Source of the DNA: Niallia sp052318935
GTDB taxonomy: Bacteria; Bacillota; Bacilli; Bacillales; Cytobacillaceae
Direction: 5' to 3' (one strand)
Length of the DNA: 64,000 nt
Assembly (NCBI GenBank): GCA_052318935.1
Contig: JBQRKO010000003.1
The notes beneath the pieces were generated by a model that saw only the letters and a list, made by a program, of their open reading frames with translations, was not told the origin of the DNA and did not search any database. Every line of letters starts with the position of its first letter. Positions within the stretch are counted from its first letter, which is position 1. A program made the translations under genes and the position numbers. Below, piece after piece: positions 26,104 to 34,788 of the stretch.

Positions 26104-26220
26104 CGTCCATTCTCCTTTTCTGAAATAGTTGTAGAAGAGGGTTTTCCATAGTTGAAGTTGTCTTTCTTCTATGTTTAATAGAAAAACATTTTCAATCAGT
26201 CTGATTAAAATGACAGACAG

Positions 26221-26369
26221 TAAAAAAACCCTCATTCCATAAGAAGAGGGCTTAATATCGACTCTTCTTATCTTTCAAAGCATGTAAAGCTTTGCTGGAA
26301 TTAGCACCGTATAATGATCGGTTGCCGGGTTTCAAAGGGCCAGTCCCTCCACCACTCTTGATAAGAAAC
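26221..26369 (-). promoter_or_regulatory. SAM riboswitch (S-box) with terminator, upstream of metY
   Basis: Aptamer about 26259-26369 with CTTATCAAGAGTGGTGGAGGG, CCCTTTGAAACCCGGCAACC and closing GATAAGAAGAG. The terminator stem CCCTCTTC / GAATGAGGG with T7 tail lies at 26221-26253. Confidence 0.93.
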
Positions 26370-26471
26370 TTATTAAATTTTCAGTCAGTTCAACTGTTAG
26401 AGAGATCGTAACATGGTAAATAATCGTTCGTCAATATATTTTTTACAAATTCTTGAAATATTATAGTGATA

Positions 26472-26822
26472 TTATAACTTTTTATGAACTGTATTTTTTA
26501 TATTGACTAGATAAAAAAGGGATTCTAACATTAATAATTTTCTGATTGTGGTTGTTATCGTTAAACTTTTCTCTTTTTTTAATTCGCGTAATAACACTTC
26601 TCCAAGAAAAATTGATTGTAAGCAACTTTCGCTGCCTTCCATTAAAATATCTGGTTTTACAGGATTACTCTTTAAAAGATCGAATCGAACTTCTTTTAAT
26701 TCGATGCAATACTTTTCTTGATTGCATGTTAACAGCATAATAAATGATTCGTTTTTAATCAGTGGTTTGATAACATGACTCTTATTTAATCTTTCTAATA
26801 AGTCCATAATAAACTGTTGCAT
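26472..26822 (-). CDS. yusD: YusD-like small protein, possibly SCP2-type fold
   Basis: 116 residues, ATG behind GGAAGGTGGGGAG. The position next to the metNIQ and yusE/yusF genes fits B. subtilis yusD. The sequence (LLTCNQEKYCIELKEV..PDILMEGSESCLQSIFLGEVLLRELKKEKSLTITTT) is compatible with a sterol-carrier-protein-2-like fold, but similarity is weak by eye. No membrane segment or catalytic motif is seen. Function unknown. Confidence 0.6.
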   Translation of the reverse strand: MQQFIMDLLERLNKSHVIKPLIKNESFIMLLTCNQEKYCIELKEVRFDLLKSNPVKPDILMEGSESCLQSIFLGEVLLRELKKEKSLTITTTIRKLLMLESLFYLVNIKNTVHKKL

Positions 26823-27003
26823 TTTCTCCCCACCTTCCTATCGTTCCCTTTATATGTATTCTTCCTGTCAAATTAAAACCCTTTAAGATTACAAAAATAC
26901 CATGAAAATTCGTTTGACATGTATTTCCCGAGAAATGTCATAACGATACTAATTTTGTCGATACTGCTTATATCTGTTTCTATATATTTTTTACATAATA
27001 AAA

Positions 27004-27186
27004 GGCTCTGTTAAACTTGCCTGTTGATTTCCGCTTCAGGCGTTCGCTTTCCGCGGGCGGTCCGGGAGCCTCCTCGGCGCTGTGCGCCTGTGGGGTCTCC
27101 CTCTGACTCGCTTTTCCCGCAGGAGTCTCACACCTTCCACTCCAATCAACATCGTGCCAAAATCAACAATGAGCTTTAACATAGCC
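27004..27186. repeat. R2 element copy 2 (183 bp)
   Basis: The tips are GGCTCTGTTAAACTTGCC and, at the right, GAGCTTTAACATAGCC (inverted: GGCTATGTTAAAGCTC). Each is followed inward by TGTTGATT. The GC-rich core has TTCGCTTTCCGCGGGCGG, GAGCCTCCTCGGCGC and CCCGCAGGAGTCTC. The flanking bases do not form an exact duplication. Confidence 0.75.
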
Positions 27187-27191
27187 AACAA

Positions 27192-27262
27192 AAAAAGCTT
27201 CCTATTAAAAATCCCCCATTATTTAAAGCTTTAATAATAGAGAACTTTTATAGGAAACCTTT
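27192..27262 (-). terminator. Long terminator hairpin after yusE
   Basis: On the minus strand TTTCCTATAAAAG...ATTATTAAAGCTTTAAATAAT...TTTTTAATAGGAA forms an extended interrupted stem followed by GCTTTTTTTG, immediately after the yusE stop. Confidence 0.75.
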
Positions 27263-27264
27263 TA

Positions 27265-27582
27265 TTATGACATTTGTTTGTGAATTACATCCACTAAATA
27301 AGGTACGGATTGAAATGCATATATTTTTTCTTCTAATTTATTTTCTTTAAAAATTAAAAGGCATGGTACACTTTCCACTTCATATTTTTCTGCTAAATGC
27401 GGTGCGTAATTTAAATCCATCTTTGCAAAAATAGGTTCTTTTATGATTGCTTGAACGACATGAAGCATTTTAGACGCCATCATACATGTTCCACAAAGGG
27501 GAGTATACAAATAAAGCATAAATCCTGTTGTTTTCACTTCTAATAAGGTTTTTTCTACTTCTTCCAACGTCCAGTCATTCAT
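27265..27582 (-). CDS. yusE: Thioredoxin-like protein YusE
   Basis: 105 residues with a thioredoxin fold and a C30-GT-C33 redox motif (TPLCGTCM), and the cis-proline in ESVPCLLIF. Probably a cytosolic disulfide reductase; partners unknown. The start overlaps the yusF end region (TAATAATG) with no strong ribosome site of its own, so translation is likely coupled to yusF. Confidence 0.85.
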   Translation of the reverse strand: MNDWTLEEVEKTLLEVKTTGFMLYLYTPLCGTCMMASKMLHVVQAIIKEPIFAKMDLNYAPHLAEKYEVESVPCLLIFKENKLEEKIYAFQSVPYLVDVIHKQMS

Positions 27583-27584
27583 TA

Positions 27585-27935
27585 TTAACTCATCCTTAAA
27601 TCTAAATATTCGGGGAAAATATCAATATTTGCTTGCAGCAATACAGTAGCTAAATGATATTCAGGTGCCGAAGCCACTTCTCGATACATTTTGTCTATAT
27701 ATAAATGCTCTGCTTCAGGCAGTTCTTTCTTAAATTGCTTTCTTAATTTTTCTCCTGAATTATCTGCATCTACTAAAATATAGACATCTTTATCAAATAA
27801 CTCTTCTATTAACTCATCTAATTTTGAGACACCAATTGTTCCATTTGTACAAATGATATCAATTGGCTCTCTAATAATATTTTTAATTTTCCGTTTATCC
27901 GATTTACCTTCTACAATGATTATTTTTTTCATCAT
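27585..27935 (-). CDS. yusF: Toprim-domain protein YusF
   Basis: 116 residues from the ATG after AGGTGATC (the next codon is also ATG). A compact Toprim domain: IIVEGKSD at the N terminus (catalytic Glu) and the DxD-type DADNSG at mid-protein. Toprim domains occur in topoisomerases, DnaG and ribonuclease M5, so nuclease or nucleic-acid processing is likely. Its B. subtilis homologue is uncharacterised. Upstream of and coupled to yusE. Confidence 0.8.
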   Translation of the reverse strand: MMKKIIIVEGKSDKRKIKNIIREPIDIICTNGTIGVSKLDELIEELFDKDVYILVDADNSGEKLRKQFKKELPEAEHLYIDKMYREVASAPEYHLATVLLQANIDIFPEYLDLRMS

Positions 27936-28054
27936 GATCACCTAAAGGAAGTATTGAGTTTAACTTTATCATATTCAGAAGAGGAGATAAAGTGCTAAGG
28001 TTTTATTTTCAGAATTTTTAGTTAAATAGATTGTTCAAAAATTCTGAAAGCACA

Positions 28055-28091
28055 TTCAAAAGCACCGGGAAAATTACCGGTGCTTTCATGA
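28055..28091 (-). terminator. Terminator of gcvH
   Basis: On the minus strand AAGCACCGG-TAATTTT-CCGGTGCTTTT, a 9-bp stem with T4, begins five bases after the gcvH stop. Confidence 0.85.
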
Positions 28092-28475
28092 TTAATCTTC
28101 TTTTATCATTTCTTCATACTGCTCTGCAGTCATAAGATTATTAATATCATCGATGTTGTTTGGTTCTATTACAACCATCCATGCTTTTTCATACGGAGAT
28201 TCATTTACAAATTCAGGGCTATCATCTAAATCTTCATTTATTTCGACAACTTTTCCGCTGATTGGCGCATATAATTCAGACACTGTTTTAACAGATTCAA
28301 CACTGCCAAAAGGCTCGTCCGCAACTATTTCGTCTCCAACCTCAGGCAACTCAACAAAAACAATATCACCTAGCTCAGATTGAGCAAAGTATGTAATACC
28401 TATACGAACATTTTCCCCTTCAACTTTTACCCACTCGTGTTCTTCTGAATAACGTAATTCTTTTGGTGTACTCAT
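28092..28475 (-). CDS. gcvH: Glycine cleavage system H protein
   Basis: 127 residues. GcvH carries the lipoyl arm of the glycine cleavage system and, in B. subtilis, is also the relay for lipoate onto other dehydrogenases. The lipoylated lysine is K63 in ESVKTVSELYAP. ATG behind TTGGAGGG. It depends on LipA, encoded earlier in this window. The other gcv genes are not here, as is usual in Bacillus. Confidence 0.96.
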   Translation of the reverse strand: MSTPKELRYSEEHEWVKVEGENVRIGITYFAQSELGDIVFVELPEVGDEIVADEPFGSVESVKTVSELYAPISGKVVEINEDLDDSPEFVNESPYEKAWMVVIEPNNIDDINNLMTAEQYEEMIKED

Positions 28476-28504
28476 CTACAAATCCCTCCAAATTATATTA
28501 TATT

Positions 28505-28627
28505 TAAGAAAAGCGCAAGCGCCTTGCTCAGCTCCGAAGAAAAATGTTCACATGACTCAAAAAGTGCTTTTTACTTTTAAAGGCATGGAATTATTTTTCA
28601 CAGGGGCTAGGCGCTGGAGCTAGACAC
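28505..28627. repeat. R3 repeat copy upstream of gcvH
   Basis: Runs from TAAGAAAAGCGCAAGCGCC to GGCGCTGGAGCTAGACAC. AAGCGCC and GGCGCT tips pair, so the element can fold. It fills the gap between yusI and gcvH. Confidence 0.75.
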
Positions 28628-28649
28628 TAGTTCAAAAATTTTATACTTT

Positions 28650-29006
28650 TTATGTCCAACTTTCTTTAAAATCCTCTTCTTTAAACCCAATTGTTACTTT
28701 GTTACTGCCAGTAGTCAAAGGACGTTTAATCAACATTCCATCAGATGCCAATAAATCTAATAATTCATCATCAGAGGCCTCTTTTATTTTGTCCTTTAAA
28801 CCGAGTTCTCGATACTTTTGACCACTAGTATTAAAGAATTTCTTTAGTTCTAAACCACTTTTATGATATAGATCTTCTAGCATGGAGCGTGAAGGAGGAT
28901 TTTCTACAATATGTACTTCTTCATAAGGCACTTGATTTTCATCAAGCCATTTTTTTGCTTTACGGCAAGTGCCGCATTTAGGATACCAAAAAAAAGTAAC
29001 TTTCAT
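28650..29006 (-). CDS. yusI: YusI, ArsC/Spx-family thioredoxin-fold protein
   Basis: 118 residues, with C11-GT-C14 (YPKCGTCRKAKKWL) and the family motif RPLTTGSNKVTIGFKEEDF. It belongs to the ArsC/Spx/MgsR superfamily. It lacks the extra recognition features of Spx (no RPI plus C-terminal DEIR-type tail), so a redox enzyme role is more likely than RNA polymerase binding. ATG behind AAGGTGATGG. Confidence 0.82.
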   Translation of the reverse strand: MKVTFFWYPKCGTCRKAKKWLDENQVPYEEVHIVENPPSRSMLEDLYHKSGLELKKFFNTSGQKYRELGLKDKIKEASDDELLDLLASDGMLIKRPLTTGSNKVTIGFKEEDFKESWT

Positions 29007-29140
29007 TCCATCACCTTATTTTATCTAGTTATTTTTTTCATATAATTGAATATTATCACAATATTACACAAAATCATAATAAAAATATGAAAAATAATAT
29101 TTATTCTATTAAAATATTTAGTATAAGGAAATACAAATTA

Positions 29141-29177
29141 TAAAAACCCTTAAACAGTTACTATTTAAGGGTTTTTT
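29141..29177 (-). terminator. Terminator of the fad operon
   Basis: AAAAACCCTTAAA...TTTAAGGGTTTTTT: 10-bp stem with T runs on both strands, 45 bases after the fadE stop. Confidence 0.85.
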
Positions 29178-29221
29178 CACAAAAATTTCCCCTCTATTAG
29201 TGGAACGACAAAGGTACAATA

Positions 29222-30976
29222 TTAAACAACATATTGATTATCTACTAATAATTGCTCTGCTGCTTCTCTTTTTAATTGAATAATTGGCTTTGGTGTGTAT
29301 CTTGTTAATTTTTTTAAAGTGGCCAGCATCATTCTTAAATTATCGCCACTTTCGATATATGCCAACGATTCTGTTGCTTCTAAAACTATTTGTTGAAATG
29401 CTTCTTGGCAATAAATCTCTGTATATAATTTTTTTTGTTTATTTTCTTTTGTTGAATGATTGATTGCTTTTTCCGTTCTTAAAACGGCTGATTCCATTGC
29501 ATATACCGCCGACATAATATTAGAAATTTTCGCAAGCAATTCTTGTTCCTTTTCGAGCGTATGTTCATAATGTTTTGCTGCCAACCCTAAAAGAAGCAAC
29601 GCGATTTTTTTACCGTTTGCAATAAACATTTTCTCTTGTGCCAGCAATGTTTTATCTAAATCATGGGGTATCATTGTCAGCAATTGTTTTTGTAAAATTT
29701 TCGCAGATTGCAGGATGGGGAGTTCACCTTTTATTCCTTTTCTTAAAAGCGTGCCTGGAACTAGTAAACGATTGATTTCATTTGTTCCTTCAAATATTCG
29801 GTTGATTCTCGCATCACGATACATTCTGACAATGTCGTAATCTTCCATAAAGCCATTTCCTCCATGTAATTGAACACATTCATCTACAATCATATTGAGC
29901 ACTTCAGAGGCAAATACTTTATTTAAACTACATTCAATCACATATTCATTTGTTGATGTAGCAACATCTTTAAATGCTGCATCAGCTTCTAATGGATCCA
30001 TAATTTCTGCAAGCAACCCAGCAGTACGATAAACAGAACTTTCAGCTGCATATAGATGGGAGGACATAGTAGCAAATTTCTCTTTTGATAAAGGAAATTG
30101 GGAAATTGGGGAATGAAATTGCACGCGATTATTCGTATAAGAAATGGTTTGTTTAATTGCTTCTTTACTTGCTCCGACTGATCCAATTCCTAATTTAAAA
30201 CGGCCGATGTTTAATATATTAAACGCAATAATATGGCCTCTGCCTATTTTGCCAAGTAAATTTTCTACTGGCACCTCTACATTATCTAGCCGAAGAGTAC
30301 AAGTGGACGAACTTTTAATGCCTAATTTATGTTCTTCTTGACCTATGGATACTCCGTCAAAAGTACGCTCTACAAGAAATGCGGAATATTTTTTGCCATC
30401 TACTTTTGCATATACCGTAAATAGATCAGCAATTCCTGCATTCGTAATCCATTGTTTTTCCCCTTTTAATACATAATGTGTGCCTTCTTTATTTAAAGTC
30501 GCTGTTGTTTTAATTCCCAATGCATCAGAACCTGCTAAAGGCTCCGTTAATGCATATGCAGCTATTTTTTCCCCTGTAGCTAATGAAGGTAAATATTTTT
30601 CCTTCTGCTCTTTGCTGCCAAATAAGACAAGAGGGAGAGAACCAATGCCTATATGAGCTCCATGTGTAATCGAAAAACCACCTGCAATAGCCATTTTTTC
30701 CGAGATAATGGATGAACTGATTTTATCCAGTCCTAATCCACCGTATTCTTCTGGTATATCCGCACTTAATAACCCTAGCTCCCCAGCTTCCTTCAACAGT
30801 TGTTTTGTTATGTTAAAATCATGCTGTTCCATTAGAGGCAAATGTTTCAGTACTTTATTTTCAACAAAATCGGTTGTCATATCTGCAATCATTTCATGTT
30901 CTTCTTCAAAATCTTCCGGTGTAAAAATATCTTCATAATTTGTTTCTTCAATAATAAAACTTCCGCCTTGTTTCAT
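29222..30976 (-). CDS. fadE: Acyl-CoA dehydrogenase FadE (YusJ)
   Basis: 584 residues, the length of the B. subtilis FadE with its C-terminal extension (about 400-584). First step of beta-oxidation: FAD-dependent oxidation of acyl-CoA. Motifs are YALTEPLAGSDALG, GEKQWITNAG and IFEGTNEINRLL with the catalytic-base Glu of the family. The ATG lies 16 bases after fadN, with a GGGGACAGTCGGAG site. In B. subtilis fadA separates fadN and fadE; it is missing here. Confidence 0.93.
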   Translation of the reverse strand: MKQGGSFIIEETNYEDIFTPEDFEEEHEMIADMTTDFVENKVLKHLPLMEQHDFNITKQLLKEAGELGLLSADIPEEYGGLGLDKISSSIISEKMAIAGGFSITHGAHIGIGSLPLVLFGSKEQKEKYLPSLATGEKIAAYALTEPLAGSDALGIKTTATLNKEGTHYVLKGEKQWITNAGIADLFTVYAKVDGKKYSAFLVERTFDGVSIGQEEHKLGIKSSSTCTLRLDNVEVPVENLLGKIGRGHIIAFNILNIGRFKLGIGSVGASKEAIKQTISYTNNRVQFHSPISQFPLSKEKFATMSSHLYAAESSVYRTAGLLAEIMDPLEADAAFKDVATSTNEYVIECSLNKVFASEVLNMIVDECVQLHGGNGFMEDYDIVRMYRDARINRIFEGTNEINRLLVPGTLLRKGIKGELPILQSAKILQKQLLTMIPHDLDKTLLAQEKMFIANGKKIALLLLGLAAKHYEHTLEKEQELLAKISNIMSAVYAMESAVLRTEKAINHSTKENKQKKLYTEIYCQEAFQQIVLEATESLAYIESGDNLRMMLATLKKLTRYTPKPIIQLKREAAEQLLVDNQYVV

Positions 30977-30992
30977 TCTCCGACTGTCCCCT

Positions 30993-33350
30993 TTACTTTT
31001 TTATTTTGCCTGTTTGCAGGAGATGAATCATTCGCTCCTGTGTTGGTTGTTGCTGAATTAAAGAAACGAATGCTTCTTTTTCTAACTTTAATAAATATTC
31101 TTCTTCTACCTCTGTTTTAAAATCTACCTTTCCTCCTGTTAAAACAAAGGCCAGCTTTTCGGCAATCCTAAGATCATATTCCGATATTTTTCCAATATGA
31201 GCTAACCCTTTCAGTTCTTTCATTATCATCTCATAGCCAGGTTGCCCAGCAACAACAATTTTGTTTTTTTGAGGGGGAAGGTAATTTTCTTTCTCTAACT
31301 GCAATACTGTTTGTTTTGCATCATTTAATAAGTAGCGTTCATTTATCGTTATTTTATCGTTGCTTTCTAGAAAGCCAAGTTCCTTTCCATTTTCTGCAGA
31401 TGTTGATACTTTGCCTGTTAAGATCGTATAAAGTACATTTTTTACTAACTCCATTAATTCCTTATCACTATATTGTTGTTTTTGTTTTAGTCCATTTAAA
31501 TAAAGCTCTTTCGTACCACCTCCTCCAGGAATTAACCCTACTCCTGTTTCTACTAATCCTATATATGTTTCTTGCAATGCTTGAATTCGTGCTGCTGCTA
31601 AACCAATTTCTGCACCACCGCCCAAGGTTCGTTTACAAGCTGCTGCCACAACGGGTTTGTTACAATACTTAATTTTGTTCATTGCTTGCTGAAATCGATC
31701 TACCACCAAGGAAAGTTCTATATTATCTCCGGATTGCGCCTCTAATAATAATAGTGCTATATTTGCTCCAACACTGAAATTTTTGCTCGTGCTGCCAATA
31801 ACAAGACCTTTGTATTTCTTATTATTTTCGATTATTTCTATGGATGATTCGATCATTTCCAAAACATCTAAACCAATGGCATTATTAGAAGTATGCAATT
31901 CCAGCAATGCAACACCTTCCCCAATATCTACAAGGCTTGCAGCATAATTAGAGAGAAGCAATCCTCCTTTTTCTTTTTTTTCTTTTACCGAAATAGTTTT
32001 TGGATTCTTTGGAACAGCCATATATTTTCCTTGATAATAGAAATGCACTACCCCTTGCTCTTCTTTATAAAAAGAGGTAAAGCCATTGTCTAGCATTGCT
32101 GTAATCCAACTTGGCACAGCAACTTTTTCTTGATTAAATCTTTTAATGGTATCAGGTAAACCCATCGTATCCCATATTTCAAAAGGTCCTTTTTCCCAAT
32201 GAAATCCTGATTTTATCGCTTCATCTATTTCATAAATGGTATCGGAAATTTCCCCTACCAAAGCTGCAGAATACAATAATAAGGGAGTAATACATTTCCA
32301 AATAAAAATGGCATCTGAATGATTTTCGTAGATTATCCCCTTCAATTTCGGCACAAGTTTTTTTTCTTTTTTTACATCTATATATTGCATGCTGTTATAA
32401 TCCAAAACTTGTAAACCTTTGTTTGTTTTTTTATAAAATCCACCACCAGTTTTTCTTCCTAACATGTTGTTGTTGATCATCTTTTGCAAGAAAGGGGGCA
32501 ATGTGTAATAATCCTTTTCTTCTTGAGAAGTAATTCGGCTTTTTATATTTTGAAAAGAATAAAACAATGTGTCTAAACCAACCATATCCAATGTTTGAAA
32601 TGTAGCGCTTTTAGTACTCCCAATTATTGGACCAGTCAATTGATCTACTTCATAAATGCTCCGTTGCGATAAAACCATCTCTTTAATAATGGTTAAAAAT
32701 GCATATCCGCCAAGACGATTTGCAATAAAATTTGGAGTATCTTTTGCTTCAATTACCACTTTACCTAATGTTTCTTCCGCAAAACCTTTAAATGTTTTTA
32801 GTATGGTTGGGGCTGTTTTAGTACTAGGAATCATTTCTAAAAGGTGGATATAACGAGGTGGATTAAAAAAATGTGTACCAAAAAAATGTGTTTGAAAATC
32901 CTCTGAACAATCTTCCATCATTTTTTCAATAGATATTCCAGAAGTATTACTGCTTATAACAGATCCTGGTTTTCTCCATTTATCTATATTTTGAAATAAT
33001 GATTTTTTTACCTTTATATCCTCTATTATTACTTCAATAATCCAATCTGCTTTTGATATTAGATGTAAATCATCCTCTATATTCCCTGTTTCTAACAACG
33101 AAAGCTTTTGCAAGGAAACAATTGGACTAGGTTTTATGTTTGTTAAATTCTTTTTAGCCATATTTGCATAACGATTTCTAACTTGTTGATGCTGTAATGT
33201 TAGCTGTTGAGCATGTTCCTCCGGTAACAATTGATTTGGAACGATATCAAGAAGCAATGTCGGAATATTAACATTTACTAATTGCGCAGCAATAGCAGAT
33301 CCCATAATTCCTGAACCAATTACTACTGCATACTTTATTTCGCTAGCCAT
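30993..33350 (-). CDS. fadN: 3-hydroxyacyl-CoA dehydrogenase / enoyl-CoA hydratase FadN (YusL)
   Basis: 785 residues from MASEIKYAVVIGSGIMGSAIAAQL, behind TAGGAGGGG; codons upstream in frame are rejected. N-terminal NAD-binding HCDH domain (GSGIMGS, GTHFFNPPRYIHLLEMI), two HCDH C-terminal domains (about 190-430) and a C-terminal crotonase domain (about 460-700, KNFSVGANIALLL, GGGAEIGLAAA). Catalyses the hydration and second oxidation of beta-oxidation. Directly followed by fadE. Confidence 0.93.
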   Translation of the reverse strand: MASEIKYAVVIGSGIMGSAIAAQLVNVNIPTLLLDIVPNQLLPEEHAQQLTLQHQQVRNRYANMAKKNLTNIKPSPIVSLQKLSLLETGNIEDDLHLISKADWIIEVIIEDIKVKKSLFQNIDKWRKPGSVISSNTSGISIEKMMEDCSEDFQTHFFGTHFFNPPRYIHLLEMIPSTKTAPTILKTFKGFAEETLGKVVIEAKDTPNFIANRLGGYAFLTIIKEMVLSQRSIYEVDQLTGPIIGSTKSATFQTLDMVGLDTLFYSFQNIKSRITSQEEKDYYTLPPFLQKMINNNMLGRKTGGGFYKKTNKGLQVLDYNSMQYIDVKKEKKLVPKLKGIIYENHSDAIFIWKCITPLLLYSAALVGEISDTIYEIDEAIKSGFHWEKGPFEIWDTMGLPDTIKRFNQEKVAVPSWITAMLDNGFTSFYKEEQGVVHFYYQGKYMAVPKNPKTISVKEKKEKGGLLLSNYAASLVDIGEGVALLELHTSNNAIGLDVLEMIESSIEIIENNKKYKGLVIGSTSKNFSVGANIALLLLEAQSGDNIELSLVVDRFQQAMNKIKYCNKPVVAAACKRTLGGGAEIGLAAARIQALQETYIGLVETGVGLIPGGGGTKELYLNGLKQKQQYSDKELMELVKNVLYTILTGKVSTSAENGKELGFLESNDKITINERYLLNDAKQTVLQLEKENYLPPQKNKIVVAGQPGYEMIMKELKGLAHIGKISEYDLRIAEKLAFVLTGGKVDFKTEVEEEYLLKLEKEAFVSLIQQQPTQERMIHLLQTGKIKK

Positions 33351-33475
33351 TTTACCCCTCCTATGAATTTCTTCCACTTAAACCCATTACTTCCTTAACG
33401 ATAAAATAAAAAATAAGGAAGCACAATCAACAAGAGCGGAATTTCCCCTTAAAAATTCTTGTTATTTTTTGTCTT

Positions 33476-33543
33476 CGCTCTTTTCGGATAGATTGTTGTT
33501 AATTAACCCGCAGGAGTCTACGTGTATTCAGGCTGCTGCGTAC
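33476..33543. repeat. R1 MITE copy 4, truncated
   Basis: The left tip CGCTCTTTTCGGATAG is joined to CCCGCAGGAGTCTACG with the core missing. The right end is lost: after TTCAGGCTGCTGCG the sequence continues as CTAGACACCCGTCGAG, which resembles the flank of an R3 copy (51030-51060), so the two were probably joined by recombination. Confidence 0.65.
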
Positions 33544-33671
33544 TAGACACCCGTCGAGTTTCAGAAAATTTAGCTTTCTTACCTTTTAAAAAAATGGCAA
33601 TTTTGTTCATTCATTAAATCATTTTGTTTAGGAAATTCTACTAAGTGTACGTATTGAAGGAGGTGACAATC

Positions 33672-33806
33672 ATGCCTAGACTTAAAAAAGAGCCTTCTAA
33701 AGCGGGAGTTAGTGCAGCCAGTGTAAAAGGAAATGCAGGTCCTACTAATGAAATGGATGGTGGAGGTAAAGTAAACAGCCAAAATAATCAATACAAAAAA
33801 CAATAA
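33672..33806 (+). CDS. yuzL: YuzL family small protein
   Basis: 44 residues, MPRLKKEPSKAGVSAASVKG...GNAGPTNEMDGGGKVNSQNNQYKKQ, behind a strong AAGGAGGTGA. It matches the YuzL family (short, Lys/Gly/Asn-rich, found in spore formers and annotated near yusL/yusN). Low complexity and hydrophilic, like small acid-soluble spore proteins, but family function is not established. It begins a plus-strand run of spore-associated genes. Confidence 0.8.
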   Translation: MPRLKKEPSKAGVSAASVKGNAGPTNEMDGGGKVNSQNNQYKKQ

Positions 33807-33852
33807 TTGAAAAATTAAATCTATGTTAGTTTCAATGAATGGAGGAAAAAAA

Positions 33853-34134
33853 ATGATACAGCAACAGCCTACTAATACCATGCAAAATACGAATATGATG
33901 ATGCAGCCGCCAGCTACTCTTACCGTAAAGGATTCTCTTTATTTAACCGATATGCTTTCATGGAATTTACTCGTTATGAAAAAAGCCCATTTTTTTGCAG
34001 AAGCAACACAAAATCAAAGCATTAAATCTAGTCTGGAGAAATGTGGACAAATGCATCAAAAGCATTATGAAAAAATATTGTCCCATTTAGATTCTCAACC
34101 ATCTCAATCAATGAGTAATTATCAGCAACAATAA
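33853..34134 (+). CDS. YusN-like spore coat-associated protein
   Basis: 93 residues from the ATG after GAATGGAGG; a TTG/ATG further upstream precedes the site and is rejected. A Gln/Met-rich N terminus is followed by a helical bundle-like domain (LTVKDSLYLTDMLSWNLLVMKKAHFFAEATQNQSIK..). This fits the small YusN/CotF-related family in Bacillus. Likely made in the mother cell and deposited in the coat; inferred from family and neighbours. Confidence 0.68.
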   Translation: MIQQQPTNTMQNTNMMMQPPATLTVKDSLYLTDMLSWNLLVMKKAHFFAEATQNQSIKSSLEKCGQMHQKHYEKILSHLDSQPSQSMSNYQQQ

Positions 34135-34180
34135 TCTTGGATCATTTATATTTTTACGTTTATTTAAGGGAGGAAAGAAA

Positions 34181-34516
34181 ATGAACCAACAGACTATTCA
34201 AAACCAAGAAACACAAGTACCAAAAACACCACAAATGAATGACAGAGATTTTATTAATGATTTATTAGCAACAGAAAAATATATGACAGACTCTTATTCC
34301 ACAGCATTAAATGAAGCTAGTCATCAAGCATTGTATCAAGATTTATTAGCGATTTTTACTGAAACACAAAATATGCAGCGCGAGCTCTATACCGTTATGT
34401 TCCAAAATGGCTGGTATAAACTAGAAGCTGCTGAACAACAAAAATTACAACAATCGTATCAACAATTTAAAGGATATAATACACAATTCCCTTATGGCGG
34501 TTCCACTCTTCAATAG
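34181..34516 (+). CDS. Coat F domain (CotF-like) spore coat protein
   Basis: 111 residues, ATG behind AAGGGAGGAAAG. The coat-F motif is clear: RDFINDLLATEKYMTDSYSTALNEASHQALYQDLLAIFTETQNMQRELYTVMFQNGWYKLEA. It is 46 bases after the YusN-like gene and shares its terminator. A structural spore coat role is inferred from the domain. Confidence 0.85.
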   Translation: MNQQTIQNQETQVPKTPQMNDRDFINDLLATEKYMTDSYSTALNEASHQALYQDLLAIFTETQNMQRELYTVMFQNGWYKLEAAEQQKLQQSYQQFKGYNTQFPYGGSTLQ

Positions 34517-34540
34517 AAGAAAGACAGGATATGCAACAAT

Positions 34541-34590
34541 AATTAAGAGTGGCATCCCTGCAGAGTTTCCTAGGTAGGCCACTCTTAATA
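34541..34590 (+). terminator. Terminator of the coat gene run
   Basis: TTAAGAGTGGC and GCCACTCTTAA form an 11-bp stem around a 28-base loop, 25 bases after the CotF-like stop. The T tract is weak. Confidence 0.7.
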
Positions 34591-34753
34591 GCATATGTTT
34601 TATTTATTAATTTGTTTTTTAAATTCATTTCTTTTTTGCTGTTTGAGAAATTCTACATTCCCATGCTTAGTTCGGGCATCGATTTATTCATATGAGCTTT
34701 GTTATTAGTAAATTCCTCAATCTTCTAAAAAACAAAATAATCTAAACTAAATA

Positions 34754-34782
34754 TTGACATTGTCAATATTATATTTTATGAT
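34754..34782 (+). promoter_or_regulatory. Near-consensus sigma-A promoter of the candidate sRNA
   Basis: TTGACA at 34754-34759, a 17-base spacer, and TATGAT at 34777-34782. The -35 lies inside a perfect palindrome (ATTGACATTGTCAAT plus three further matched bases on each side, 34750-34770). No ORF follows within 300 bases. Confidence 0.8.
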
Positions 34783-34788
34783 AAAATC

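Noticed and set aside
33390..33430. FadR operator upstream of fadN
   Set aside because: There is an inverted repeat CTTCCTTA..TAAGGAAG, but it does not look like the B. subtilis FadR box; it may be an unrelated hairpin.
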